Source of the DNA: a virus
Length of the DNA: 22,578 bases
Direction: 5' to 3' (one strand)
IMG/VR virus record: IMGVR_UViG_3300025889_001035
Location: 1-22,578 of that record
Part shown: positions 1-6,098 of the stretch, piece by piece
How the letters are laid out: each line of letters starts with the position of its first letter
Position numbering within the stretch: the first letter of the stretch is position 1
Position numbers and translations under genes: made by a program
Notes under the pieces: model-generated
Told to the model about the DNA's origin: nothing
The model's input: the letters and a program-made list of their open reading frames with translations, nothing else
Database searches by the model: none

Positions 1-404
1 GAGACTTTTTCAACAGCACTGCACCAACAGCAACAAACTTCACCTTGGGTGGCAGTTACTGGGTAAACGGCACTAGTAACATAGCCTACCTATTCGCAAG
101 CCTAGATGGTGTGTCTAAGGTGGGGAGCTTTAGCCATACGAATGGTGGTGGTGATACCAATGTAGATTGCGGATTTAGCAGTGGTGCTAGATTTGTGCTT
201 TTGAAACGTTACAGCAGCACTGGAGGATGGGTTGTATTAGACACAGAAAGAGGCATTATTGCTGGAAATGATCCGTGGTTAGCTTTAAATAGTTCAAGCG
301 CACAATTTACAAGCGATGACGTAATAGACCCTTACAGCTTGGGCTTCACGGTTGTTTCAAGTTTTTTGGCAACAGGGGACTACATCTTCTACGCAATCGC
401 ATAA
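1..404 (+). CDS. Tail fibre/virion protein, C-terminal fragment (DUF7483-like)
   Basis: The 3' end of a gene that begins upstream of the window. The reading frame is open from base 3 (D-F-F-N-S-T) and ends with a stop at 402-404, so the TTG at 45 is internal and not a start. The visible 133 residues are rich in Gly, Ser and Thr with alternating hydrophobic residues, and contain GGWVVLDTERG, NDPWLALNSS and a final GDYIFYAIA. This pattern matches the beta-sandwich module (DUF7483-like) that I associate with the ends of marine phage tail fibre or receptor-binding proteins. Its position directly before a tail assembly chaperone-like gene and the lysis cassette fits a host-recognition role. The family assignment rests on motif memory and the receptor-binding role is inferred. 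Confidence 0.7.
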   Translation, partial: DFFNSTAPTATNFTLGGSYWVNGTSNIAYLFASLDGVSKVGSFSHTNGGGDTNVDCGFSSGARFVLLKRYSSTGGWVVLDTERGIIAGNDPWLALNSSSAQFTSDDVIDPYSLGFTVVSSFLATGDYIFYAIA

Positions 405-430
405 TCAACTGACACAGGAGATCATCAATC

Positions 431-940
431 ATGTCAGAATACAGAAACAGAACAACAGGCGAAGTTAAATCGCAGGGGCAATGGCGGGCAGCCAACCCCA
501 ACATGTCTTTGCCTCGTGTATGGAATGACAGCGTACTTGACGCACTAGACCTAGACCCAGTGCTACGCAGCCCAGCGGCTACCACCACAGCATACCAAAC
601 GTCTGTGCGTGATGGTGTTGAGCAAGATGCTAACGGCAACTGGGTTGAGCGTTATGTCGCCCGTGACATGTTCCAAGACACCACAGAGGACGGCGTTACG
701 ACAACCAAGGCAGAGCATGAGGCGGCCTATCAGGCAGGGCTAGATGCTAAGACTGCCGAAGGTCATCGCACCACACGCAATAAGCTGTTGGCTGACAGCG
801 ATTGGACGCAGATGAATGACAGCCCATTGACCAATGAAGTTAAGACAGCATGGGCAACCTATCGCCAAGAGCTACGCGATCTTTCAGACCTAGATGCGTG
901 GCCTAACTTAGATGATGCCGATTGGCCTGTAGTACCGTAA
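431..940 (+). CDS. Phage tail assembly chaperone-like protein
   Basis: A 169-residue protein. The C-terminal third carries the signature of phage tail assembly chaperone/tail fibre assembly proteins: RNKLLADSDWTQ, then a D-x-P-L segment, AWATYRQELRDL and a Trp/Pro-rich end (DADWPVVP). In this group (Phage_tail_APC and relatives) the protein is thought to help fold or attach fibres and is usually encoded next to the fibre gene, as here, 26 nt downstream of the fibre fragment. The N-terminal half (residues 1-90) is not recognisable; it is hydrophilic with a possible GNWVERY beta segment. ACAGGAG lies about 10 nt upstream of the ATG at 431 and supports the start. A full tail-tip structural role cannot be excluded. 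Confidence 0.75.
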   Translation: MSEYRNRTTGEVKSQGQWRAANPNMSLPRVWNDSVLDALDLDPVLRSPAATTTAYQTSVRDGVEQDANGNWVERYVARDMFQDTTEDGVTTTKAEHEAAYQAGLDAKTAEGHRTTRNKLLADSDWTQMNDSPLTNEVKTAWATYRQELRDLSDLDAWPNLDDADWPVVP

Positions 941-950
941 GAGGAAGAAG

Positions 951-1145
951 ATGGACAAACGTACTGTTGCATCCGCGCATGAGCGCATAGACGGACTGGA
1001 AAAGGAGGTGGTCGAGATCAAGACCGAAATGAAAATCCAGTTCAAGGATTTGTTCAATCGCGTTAAGCGCATGGAAAGCATTATGATTGCTGCTACTGGT
1101 TCTATCATTGGCTTGCTAGTCGCGGTGCTTATGAAGATGGGCTAG
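951..1145 (+). CDS. Small XhlA-like membrane protein, possible holin component
   Basis: A 64-residue protein with an N-terminal heptad-rich coiled coil (residues 8-42, ERIDGLEKEVVEIKTEMK) and one C-terminal transmembrane helix (about 44-62, MIAATGSIIGLLVAVLM). This coiled coil plus tail-anchor layout is that of XhlA/hemolysin-type phage lysis accessory proteins, which associate with the inner membrane together with a holin. An AGAGGAAG ribosome site lies 5-8 nt before the ATG. It opens a run of membrane protein genes that ends in an endolysin, which supports a lysis role. Sequence alone cannot say whether it forms lesions itself or assists the later two-helix proteins. Confidence 0.65.
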   Translation: MDKRTVASAHERIDGLEKEVVEIKTEMKIQFKDLFNRVKRMESIMIAATGSIIGLLVAVLMKMG

Positions 1146-1149
1146 ACCA

Positions 1150-1626
1150 ATGGATCCTGTTAGCTGCGTAGCATTAGCCACAGGCGCATACAAAACGCTA
1201 AAGGCCGCTATCTCTACAGGAAAAGACATCCAGGAAATGGGCAATACTATTGCGACCTGGGGGCAAGCCTTCTCCGATTTTAACAGATTAGAGGAGCGGC
1301 AGAAAAATCCGCCCTGGTGGCAAAAAACATTTAAAGGATCTGACGAAGAAGAAGCGATCCTGATATGGAACCAAAAGCGCAAGATGGAACAGATGCGCGA
1401 GGAGATCCGTAGCCACATCAGCTTTGTATATGGGCCAAGTGCCTGGGATGAGATCTTACGGATCGAGGCCGAACAACGTAGACGCCGCAAAGAAGAAGCC
1501 TATCGCAAGCAAGAGTTTATCGATGCATGTATAAACTGGGCAGTGGGCCTTGTCGCGTTTGCTGTTGGCGGGATTATCCTGGTGGTTGCTATATATATCG
1601 TCGGCAAAGCGCGGGGTCGCTGGTGA
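1150..1626 (+). CDS. Membrane-anchored hypothetical protein of the lysis region
   Basis: A 158-residue protein with a single C-terminal transmembrane helix (about residues 129-152, WAVGLVAFAVGGIILVVAIY) followed by a short basic tail. Residues 10-125 are mostly helical and charged, with ATWGQAFSDFNRLE, NPPWWQKTF, a helix rich in Glu, Lys and Arg, SFVYGPSAWDEI and an Arg/Glu-rich helix just before the membrane. I recognise this overall pattern (N-terminal MDP, NPP-W, GPSAW, C-terminal anchor) from marine podovirus genomes, where it is a conserved hypothetical protein. It could be spanin-like or a holin regulator, but no lipobox or catalytic motif is visible. It starts 5 nt after the previous stop and shares its TGA region with the next ATG (TGATGA). 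Confidence 0.7.
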   Translation: MDPVSCVALATGAYKTLKAAISTGKDIQEMGNTIATWGQAFSDFNRLEERQKNPPWWQKTFKGSDEEEAILIWNQKRKMEQMREEIRSHISFVYGPSAWDEILRIEAEQRRRRKEEAYRKQEFIDACINWAVGLVAFAVGGIILVVAIYIVGKARGRW

Positions 1627-1802
1627 TGATATACGTTTTAGTTTTCATACAATATATTCCATCAGCCGAGTTAAAGTATTACCAGATAGGGCCAACCCAT
1701 GCGACCTATGAGGAATGCGAACAAGAGCGCAGAAAGGCAAGAGAGGGTTTGGTAGTTCACAACAGCCAAACGGTGGTCTGTCTTGAAGTTAGTGGAAATT
1801 AA
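1626..1802 (+). CDS. Small protein with hydrophobic N-terminus and two cysteines
   Basis: A 58-residue protein whose ATG at 1626 overlaps the stop of the upstream gene (TGATG), so translational coupling decides this start over longer in-frame candidates. The first 13 residues (MIYVLVFIQYIPS) could be a short export signal or a beta strand. The rest is polar with Cys31 in YEECEQERRKARE and Cys52 in TVVCLEV, a spacing of 20 residues that could form a disulfide. The minus-strand gene at 4376-4579 has the same layout. Such short Cys-pair proteins recur in marine phages but have no known function. Exported location and disulfide are inferences. Confidence 0.6.
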   Translation: MIYVLVFIQYIPSAELKYYQIGPTHATYEECEQERRKAREGLVVHNSQTVVCLEVSGN

Positions 1803-1896
1803 GGATGGCGTGTGGGCAGTATACAAAAACGGAAAAGTTGTTATAATCACCACGCACAAACGCATAGCCGAAAGGTTGTACAATGAACAAGGATAA
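1783..1896 (+). CDS. Microprotein (37 aa), unknown
   Basis: A short frame fills the 80-nt gap between the genes ending at 1802 and starting at 1883. From a TTG at 1783 it reads as MKLVEIKDGVWAVYKNGKVV and continues through THKRIAERLYNEQG to a TAA at 1894-1896, overlapping the next gene by 14 nt. A GTG at 1792 is an alternative start. The VWAVYKNGKVVIITT stretch looks like a beta hairpin and resembles small phage proteins I have seen, but this is recollection only. The ribosome site (ACGGTGG upstream of 1783) is weak. The call rests on gap filling, the plausible protein-like composition and overlap with neighbours. Confidence 0.45.
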   Translation: MKLVEIKDGVWAVYKNGKVVIITTHKRIAERLYNEQG

Positions 1897-2188
1897 CTAC
1901 GATCTAAATCAGAACGGCACGATAGACCCTGATGAGCGTGAGATCATGCTCGAAGATCGTCGCCGTAAGATGGAGGATGAAGATCACAAGCGGGACGCGC
2001 AACTTAAAATGACCTGGTTCGCGTTATCTGGAATGCTTGGTTATCCTTTCCTTATTCTCATTGCATCATACCTGGGATTGTCCCAGGCTGCGGATCTCCT
2101 GGCAGACATCGCAGCTGTATATGTTGTCGCGGTGTCTGGCGTGACAGCTGCATACTTCGGCTTCTCTAGCATGGGAGCTAAGAAATGA
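1883..2188 (+). CDS. Two-helix membrane protein with EF-hand loop, putative holin
   Basis: A 101-residue protein. Residues 7-18 (DLNQNGTIDPDE) match a canonical EF-hand calcium loop at positions 1, 3, 5, 6, 8, 9 and 12. A charged helix (EREIMLEDRRRKMEDEDHK) follows, then two hydrophobic segments at about 44-66 and 72-94. The gene lies in the lysis cassette, overlaps the next membrane protein gene by ATGA, and precedes the endolysin. The two-helix layout and position suggest a class II holin or holin partner. The EF-hand loop is the unusual part: if it binds calcium, lesion timing or assembly could depend on it. The loop is seen directly; calcium binding and holin activity are inferred. Confidence 0.65.
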   Translation: MNKDNYDLNQNGTIDPDEREIMLEDRRRKMEDEDHKRDAQLKMTWFALSGMLGYPFLILIASYLGLSQAADLLADIAAVYVVAVSGVTAAYFGFSSMGAKK

Positions 2189-2541
2189 TTGGTCAGATAT
2201 TATCGAGCGTGGGTGGCCTGGCTACCGCGTATCTCGAAAGCAAGACAGCGGTTAAGTTGACTGAGGCTGAGATTAAAAAGAAACAGCTAACAGGCGAGAT
2301 TGATTGGGATCTTGAAGCAATACGCGCTACGCAAAATTCGTGGCGCGACGAGTGGATCACGCTACTGTTTTCTATACCCATGATCCTGGCATTCTGTGGT
2401 GATTGGGGTCGTAAGATAGTAGACGATGGCTTTGCTGCACTCGCCAACATGCCCGATTGGTATCAGGTTTCGTTGGGAGCCGTGGTAGCATCATCGCTAG
2501 GAATAAGGGCTGTATCTAAATTCTTTGGAGTGAAAAAATGA
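2185..2541 (+). CDS. Putative holin-like membrane protein
   Basis: A 118-residue protein. An N-terminal amphipathic part (residues 1-40, with the charged helix KLTEAEIKKKQ) leads to SWRDEWITLLFSIPMILAF, where a W-R-D-E-W motif sits just before the first transmembrane helix (about 57-72). A second hydrophobic segment spans about 95-112 and ends in a basic tail (FFGVKK). The W-[KR]-D-E-[WF] signature before a helix is common in phage holin-type proteins of this size. It overlaps the upstream gene by 4 nt (ATGA) and the endolysin gene downstream by 4 nt (ATGA), the usual holin-endolysin coupling. Which of the membrane proteins here actually forms the lesion cannot be told from sequence. Confidence 0.7.
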   Translation: MIGQILSSVGGLATAYLESKTAVKLTEAEIKKKQLTGEIDWDLEAIRATQNSWRDEWITLLFSIPMILAFCGDWGRKIVDDGFAALANMPDWYQVSLGAVVASSLGIRAVSKFFGVKK

Positions 2542-3005
2542 GCGACTTTAAACTAAGCAAGACGAGCCTGGGACGCCTGGAAGGTGTAGACGAGGAGCTG
2601 GTTGCAATCGTCAAGCGCGCAATAACAATTACGCCTATCGATTTTGGGATCCCCTGGATGGGTGGGCTGCGCACAATCGAGGATCAGCGTGAGCTGGTCA
2701 AAAAGAAAGTATCGCACACAATGAAATCCAAGCACATCGAGGGCAATGCTTTTGACGTTGTTGCGTATGTTGGTGCGCGTGCAAGTTGGGAGATTGCATT
2801 GTATGATGATCTTGCCGACACAATAATTAAATCTGCAAAAGAGATTGGAGTTGAACAGCTGAAGTGGGGCGGCGCCTGGCACATCGATAACATCCTGGAA
2901 TGGAAGGGTACGGCGCTAGAAGCTTATGACGACATGGTGAAAGTACGCACTGACCAGGGCCGTAGAGTTTTCACAGACATGCCACATTTCCAAAAAGGAG
3001 TTTGA
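2538..3005 (+). CDS. Endolysin, M15-type L-Ala-D-Glu / D-Ala-D-Ala peptidase
   Basis: A 155-residue peptidoglycan peptidase of the VanY/T5-endolysin (Peptidase_M15) group. Visible zinc-site motifs are SKHIEGNAFDV (His66 and Asp73) and TDMPHF (His150), with Asp147 as likely catalytic residue. The conserved KWGGAWH motif is at 109-115 and GGLRTIEDQREL at 42-53. Length matches single-domain phage M15 endolysins, and there is no signal peptide, so release through a holin lesion is expected. The gene is translationally coupled to the upstream holin-like gene by an ATGA overlap and closes the lysis cassette. Exact bond cleaved (L-Ala-D-Glu or D-Ala-D-Ala) cannot be decided from the motifs. Confidence 0.93.
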   Translation: MSDFKLSKTSLGRLEGVDEELVAIVKRAITITPIDFGIPWMGGLRTIEDQRELVKKKVSHTMKSKHIEGNAFDVVAYVGARASWEIALYDDLADTIIKSAKEIGVEQLKWGGAWHIDNILEWKGTALEAYDDMVKVRTDQGRRVFTDMPHFQKGV

Positions 3006-3008
3006 TCG

Positions 3009-3182
3009 ATGGCTAAGAAACCTGGATTGTACGCAAATATTCACGCTAAACGTAAACGGATCGCAGCTGGATCTGGCGAGAAGATGAGAAAGCCTGGTGA
3101 AGCTGGGGCGCCGAGCGCCAAGGACTTTGCCGACAGCGCAAAGACTGCGAAGAAACCTAAGCGCAAATCGATGATGGGTTAA
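3009..3182 (+). CDS. Small basic protein (57 aa) with K-R-K-S-M-M tail
   Basis: The frame reads MAKKPGLYANIHAKRKRIAA, then SGEKMRKPGEAGAPSA, and ends KKPKRKSMMG. Lys plus Arg make up about a quarter of the residues. GGAGTTTGATCG provides a ribosome site before the ATG, and the gene sits 3 nt after the endolysin stop and 2 nt before the next gene. I recognise this short type (MAKKPGLYANIHAKRKRI) from marine podovirus genomes, always as a hypothetical protein. The C-terminal S-M-M motif recurs in the neighbouring small proteins at 3185-3496 and 4208-4375. A DNA-associated or virion role is possible from charge only. Confidence 0.8.
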   Translation: MAKKPGLYANIHAKRKRIAAGSGEKMRKPGEAGAPSAKDFADSAKTAKKPKRKSMMG

Positions 3183-3184
3183 TC

Positions 3185-3496
3185 ATGGCAAGGTCGGCAG
3201 CATGGCAGCGCAAAGAAGGTAAGAACCCAAGCGGTGGTCTAAATGAAAAGGGCCGCAAATCTTACGAGCGCGAGAACCCTGGATCTAACCTCAAAGCACC
3301 AGTGAAAAAGGGCAACAACCCACGCCGTGCATCTTTCCTGGCGCGCATGGGAAACATGAAGGGGCCAGAGCGTGATGAGAAGGGTAGACCGACCAGGTTA
3401 CTTAAATCATTGCAAGCCTGGGGCGCTTCATCGAAAGCTGATGCAAAGAAAAAAGCGAAACGGATCTCAATGATGAACAAGAAGAAGACAGCCTGA
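3185..3496 (+). CDS. DUF6321-like basic protein
   Basis: A 103-residue, strongly basic protein. The block SAAWQRKEGKNPSGGLNEKG, followed by RKSYERENPG, NPRRASFLARM and LKSLQAWG, is the pattern I associate with the DUF6321 family of phage proteins of unknown function. The end (KKKAKRISMMNKKKTA) repeats the basic S-M-M motif of its neighbours. It starts 2 nt after the preceding gene, and its TGA overlaps the ATG of the next gene by one base (TGATG). DNA binding or a packaged virion component are reasonable guesses from composition and context, but no enzyme motif is seen. Confidence 0.8.
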   Translation: MARSAAWQRKEGKNPSGGLNEKGRKSYERENPGSNLKAPVKKGNNPRRASFLARMGNMKGPERDEKGRPTRLLKSLQAWGASSKADAKKKAKRISMMNKKKTA

Positions 3497-4215
3497 TGGG
3501 ATACTTTCACGAAGATGTAGACAGTCCACATGCGCTGTTAGAGATTGCATCAGAGCGCATGCCAGAGGTTGTGCCTGTTAATATCTTTGGGTTTAGTCGA
3601 ACTGTTGGCACAGCTTTTCAAACTATTTGGAATGATGGGGGGCAGTACGTTCACCCTAGTGCAGCCGTTCAAATGAGCTGCGTGTCAACTAGCGCATCCG
3701 ACACAATGACAATCGTTATTTCTGGTCTTAATGCAGACTATGAAACGATTGCAGAGATTGTGCAGTTAAATGGAACAACGCCAGTTACAACCACAAACTC
3801 TTTCTATCGGATTAATAGCGCGACAATTTTATCTGGATCAAATGTTGGCGACATCACAGTTAGCGAAGGTGGCACGGTATACGCAAACATTGAAGCGACT
3901 TTGGGAACAACGCAAGCTTGCATCTACACTGTTCCAGCCAATCATTCTTTATACATCTTTCGCATATCCCTCACGTCTGGAACGGTAAACTCTAACAAGT
4001 ATATCACTTATAGAAACCGAATAGATAGCAGCACTGGTCGCGTTCTGCGTGTGGCAGAGGCGACATTTCAGCTAAACATGCAGACGTTTGATCGCCAGAT
4101 ACCATTCCGTATTGCGCCGAAATCTGACTTTCAGTTTGAGGCAAAGTCATCTTCTGGTACAAATGAGCTGTCGATCTTTGTTGAAGCATTATTAATGAAG
4201 GACAAATATGCCTAA
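3496..4215 (+). CDS. Putative virion structural protein
   Basis: A 239-residue protein. After a polar N-terminus (MGYFHEDVDSPHALLEIASE) the rest is beta-rich with many Thr, Ser and Asn, including FGFSRTVGTAFQTIWNDGG, DTMTIVISGLNADYETIAE, TVYANIEATLG, TVPANHSLYIFRI and FEAKSSSGTNELSIFVEALL. The sandwich-like composition, the SG-x-N-x-D-Y-x-T segment and lack of catalytic motifs resemble phage decoration or tail-surface proteins. It lies between small basic protein genes at the end of the late-direction block and overlaps both neighbours (1 nt and 8 nt). I recall similar proteins in marine podoviruses as structural proteins of unassigned location. Fibre, head spike or capsid decoration remain open. 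Confidence 0.7.
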   Translation: MGYFHEDVDSPHALLEIASERMPEVVPVNIFGFSRTVGTAFQTIWNDGGQYVHPSAAVQMSCVSTSASDTMTIVISGLNADYETIAEIVQLNGTTPVTTTNSFYRINSATILSGSNVGDITVSEGGTVYANIEATLGTTQACIYTVPANHSLYIFRISLTSGTVNSNKYITYRNRIDSSTGRVLRVAEATFQLNMQTFDRQIPFRIAPKSDFQFEAKSSSGTNELSIFVEALLMKDKYA

Positions 4216-4375
4216 AGAAATGCATCGAGCCTTAGAGGCCAGGGCAAGAAAGATGGGTTTAACAGGTGAGCGTAAGGATGCTTACGTTTACGGAACAATG
4301 AGGAAAGCAGAAATGCCTGGTAAAAAAACAAAGCCTAAAAAAAAATCCATGATGGACAAAGGCTACGGAAAGTAA
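4208..4375 (+). CDS. Small basic protein (55 aa) with K-K-K-S-M-M tail
   Basis: A 55-residue frame reading MPKEMHRALEARARKMGLTG, then ERKDAYVYGTMRK, ending KPKKKSMMDKGYGK. The N-terminal part looks helical and the tail is very basic. It overlaps the end of the structural gene by 8 nt and is the last rightward gene of this block, with its stop abutting the stop of the convergent minus-strand gene at 4376. The S-M-M tail is shared with the genes at 3009 and 3185. The type (a short HRALEARARKMGL helix plus an 'AYVYGTMRK' core) is familiar from marine phages but functionally unassigned. Confidence 0.75.
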   Translation: MPKEMHRALEARARKMGLTGERKDAYVYGTMRKAEMPGKKTKPKKKSMMDKGYGK

Positions 4376-4579
4376 TCACTCAGGCCGTAGCTTTGGCTTG
4401 AGCGATGCAGACAATGTGCCTGTATCCTTGCACAAAATATCAGCTGGTAACACGTTAGATATTTCCTCAGCTGCGCGCACCAGCTCGTAACATTTGTCTG
4501 CGCTGTTCACCAGGATATGGCTTTCCATTTGATAGCCGTTCAGCATGTAAATAATTGTAAAGATATAATAAGTTGCCAT
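4376..4579 (-). CDS. Small protein with hydrophobic N-terminus and two cysteines
   Basis: A 67-residue protein at the distal end of the leftward operon. The N-terminus (MATYYIFTIIYMLNGY) is hydrophobic. The remainder has Cys30 in ADKCYELVRAAEE and Cys50 in ADILCKDTG, 19 residues between. The layout parallels the 58-residue protein at 1626-1802 (hydrophobic start, D/E-C before a helix, second Cys in a strand about 20 residues on), suggesting one family in two different operons. AGAGGCAGAGGCA precedes the ATG and offers a ribosome site. It is separated from the upstream gene of the same operon by about 100 nt that can fold into a hairpin. Function unknown. Confidence 0.65.
   Translation of the reverse strand: MATYYIFTIIYMLNGYQMESHILVNSADKCYELVRAAEEISNVLPADILCKDTGTLSASLKPKLRPE
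4379..4402. terminator. Possible hairpin at convergent gene junction
   Basis: CTCAGGCC (4379-4386) can pair with GGCTTGAG (4395-4402), 8 bp including one G-T wobble, around an 8-nt loop. It sits immediately past the end of the rightward gene and within the 3' end of the leftward gene. No T-tract follows on either strand, so it is at best a weak or factor-assisted terminator or an RNA 3'-end stabiliser. Confidence 0.3.
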
Positions 4580-4612
4580 TGCCTCTGCCTCTCAGTTTGT
4601 TAGATTGTTTTG

Positions 4613-4670
4613 GTGGGTGGTGGCATTCCCAAGCCCAAGTTATAGTCCGACCATATATAACGCCACCCAC
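4613..4670 (-). ncRNA. Foldable 58-nt leader element, unidentified
   Basis: Read on the minus strand, GTGGGT (4670-4665) pairs with ACCCAC (4618-4613) and the next GGC with GCC, leaving a 3-nt bulge. Inside, GTTATA pairs with TATAAC around an 11-nt loop. The element lies between the HTH-like gene (ends 4679) and the ATG at 4579. It has no T-tract, so it is not a standard terminator. It could be an RNA processing site, a translation-control leader or a DNA structure. No riboswitch class is recognised. Confidence 0.35.
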
Positions 4671-4678
4671 ACGATTAT

Positions 4679-5035
4679 CTATTTGTCATCATTCGGTCTA
4701 GGCAGCTGCCACTTTTCAATCTGCGCCATAACAAAGTTTTCTGAATGCCCTAAAGCATAAGAGATCTCTTTAATTTGCAGTCCCATAATCATCAATCTGT
4801 TAATGCATTTTGCATCTCTTGATGCTCGATATGGAAACTTCTCCCTTGAAACATACACTTTTGTAGGCAGCTTGGGTTCTCGCAGCCTTTTAGGTTTAGG
4901 CTCTTTTGTTTTCTCCTTTATTTGCTGTTTGCGAAAACCCTCTTGCTCTCGTTTCATTTGCCACATTGTAGCGATTTCTTCCTCTGTCGGGCGCCGTCCA
5001 TAAAGTTTTGTGAAACTCTCCGTCAGATTAACCAT
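4679..5035 (-). CDS. HTH-like DNA-binding protein, putative regulator
   Basis: A 118-residue basic protein (MVNLTESFTKLYGRRPTEEE...). The ATG at 5035 is chosen because it lies 2 nt after the stop of the upstream gene and has AGAGGA 6 nt before it; upstream extension would overlap the Gln-rich gene. Residues 36-57 are Lys/Pro-rich (KEPKPKRLREPK). The C-terminal part, about residues 76-108 (KCINRLMIMGLQIKEISYAL then GHSENFVMAQIEKW), has the spacing of a helix-turn-helix like that of sigma region 4 or GcrA-type regulators. It follows the recombination genes in one operon and may regulate phage transcription. DNA binding is inferred from the fold pattern alone. Confidence 0.65.
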   Translation of the reverse strand: MVNLTESFTKLYGRRPTEEEIATMWQMKREQEGFRKQQIKEKTKEPKPKRLREPKLPTKVYVSREKFPYRASRDAKCINRLMIMGLQIKEISYALGHSENFVMAQIEKWQLPRPNDDK

Positions 5036-5037
5036 AC

Positions 5038-5451
5038 CTATCCTCTTTGCCACGGCGCTGGTTGTTGTTGTGGTTGCTGCCAAGCCTGTTGAGGCTGTTG
5101 TTGTGGAGCTGGTTGTTGCTGCCACTGTTGCTGTTGAGGCGGCTGTTGATAGTTTTGTTGCGGTGGTTGCTGAGGCTGATCCTCTGGCTTGCGGTTTGGA
5201 AACAGGTTCCAGGATCCGATCTTAGGCCAGGATCCGCGCTCCTCGCCCTGCTTTGCCTGGATAGAAATGTTTACGGTCAGGCGGTGCTGCAACATAATAT
5301 CGTGGATCTGTTGGATCGCAGCCTGGGCAGCTGGATCACCCTTCATTTCTTTTGGCTCGTTTATCCAGGCGGCAGCTGCCATATCAACAGCTTGCCCATT
5401 GTTCATAAATCCCTGGATCTGCAAATTGTTATTTCCTAGTTGTGGTCTCAT
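5038..5451 (-). CDS. Gln/Pro-rich protein coupled to annealing protein; SSB-like candidate
   Basis: A 137-residue protein. Residues 1-80 look folded (NNLQIQGFMNNGQAVDMAAA, IQQIHDIMLQHRLTVNISIQ, then GSWPKIGSWNLFPNRK), while residues 85-137 are almost entirely Gln, Pro and Trp, encoded by CAA/CAG-type repeats. An ordered beta-type domain with a flexible Gln/Pro-rich tail, in an operon with an exonuclease and annealing protein, resembles the plan of phage single-stranded DNA binding proteins, although the usual acidic tip is absent and I see no defined OB motif. Its ATG overlaps the annealing protein's TGA (ATGA), indicating coupled expression. SSB function is a hypothesis from context. Confidence 0.65.
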   Translation of the reverse strand: MRPQLGNNNLQIQGFMNNGQAVDMAAAAWINEPKEMKGDPAAQAAIQQIHDIMLQHRLTVNISIQAKQGEERGSWPKIGSWNLFPNRKPEDQPQQPPQQNYQQPPQQQQWQQQPAPQQQPQQAWQQPQQQPAPWQRG

Positions 5452-6098
5452 AGAAACGCCTTTCTTTTGTTAGCTTCTAGTTCGATTTGTTTATATAGGT
5501 CAGGACAACTCAGGTTCAGACGATCGAGCTGATCGCTAAAATAATCATCCCATTGCTTCAGCTCATCCAGAGTATTGATGCCCTGGATCTCTGTAATTCT
5601 TTGCCTGGTAAATTCTTCATCCGCTGCGCGCAATTCGTCAACAGGGTTAGGGGGTGTCAAGTTAGGCTGTGGCTGAGGTGAAACTGGCACCTTTTGCTGT
5701 GCGATAGCTTCTTTATTATTCGCCGCCACTTCTAGCTCGAACGCACTAGCGTACTGCCCGCCATGCAAACCAAGCGATGCCAGGGCGCGCCCTACGGCTG
5801 ATGTTTCTGCGTTTTCCATTGCCGATGTTTTGTTCACGTTTGAGGATCCGCGTATCTCCTCAGCAATTCCGCTGCCGATCGTCATGCCCTGGTCGTTTTT
5901 GATATACGCCTGGACAACTACGCGATGCCCATCATCGGCGCGGATCTCTGTTTCAATGCCCAGGCTTGTACCAAATGTTTTGCGCAGCGCTTCCACACGA
6001 ATAAATACTTCGGTGTATTTTTTGCCGCCTCTTTGTGTAACGCCGTGTGTTCGATTGAGATCGTTCACCTCGGACATTGCCTCGATTAGTTCTTTCAT
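5448..6098 (-). CDS. Single-strand annealing recombinase (Erf/Rad52-like group)
   Basis: A 216-residue protein. The core motif, residues 91-111, begins TSAMENAETSAVGRALASLG, with HGGQYASAFE following; this is the hallmark of the Erf/DUF1071-type single-strand annealing proteins, along with the earlier KKYTEVFIRVEALRKTFG and the beta segments HRVVVQAYIK and GSGIAEEIRG. Such proteins coat and anneal complementary ssDNA exposed by an exonuclease during phage recombination and replication. Residues 140-216 form a Pro/Gln linker and a charged helical tail. The gene overlaps both the exonuclease (ATGA) and the Gln-rich gene (ATGA), forming a compact recombination unit. Assignment to an exact subfamily (Erf, Sak or other) needs profile searches. 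Confidence 0.85.
   Translation of the reverse strand: MKELIEAMSEVNDLNRTHGVTQRGGKKYTEVFIRVEALRKTFGTSLGIETEIRADDGHRVVVQAYIKNDQGMTIGSGIAEEIRGSSNVNKTSAMENAETSAVGRALASLGLHGGQYASAFELEVAANNKEAIAQQKVPVSPQPQPNLTPPNPVDELRAADEEFTRQRITEIQGINTLDELKQWDDYFSDQLDRLNLSCPDLYKQIELEANKRKAFL

Noticed and set aside
4467-4670. 67-codon minus-strand frame overlapping the small Cys protein gene
   Set aside because: It runs out of frame through the 4376-4579 gene and its 5' half is the foldable leader; no ribosome site and unlike protein composition.
5036-5125. Longer start for the HTH-like gene reaching 5125
   Set aside because: The added residues are a Thr/Ala shadow of the Gln-rich repeat; ATG 5035 has a ribosome site and sits 2 nt after the previous stop.
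5047-5439. Leucine/tryptophan-rich plus-strand frame that looks like membrane protein
   Set aside because: It is the antisense shadow of the CAA/CAG repeat of the Gln-rich gene; hydrophobic composition is an artefact.
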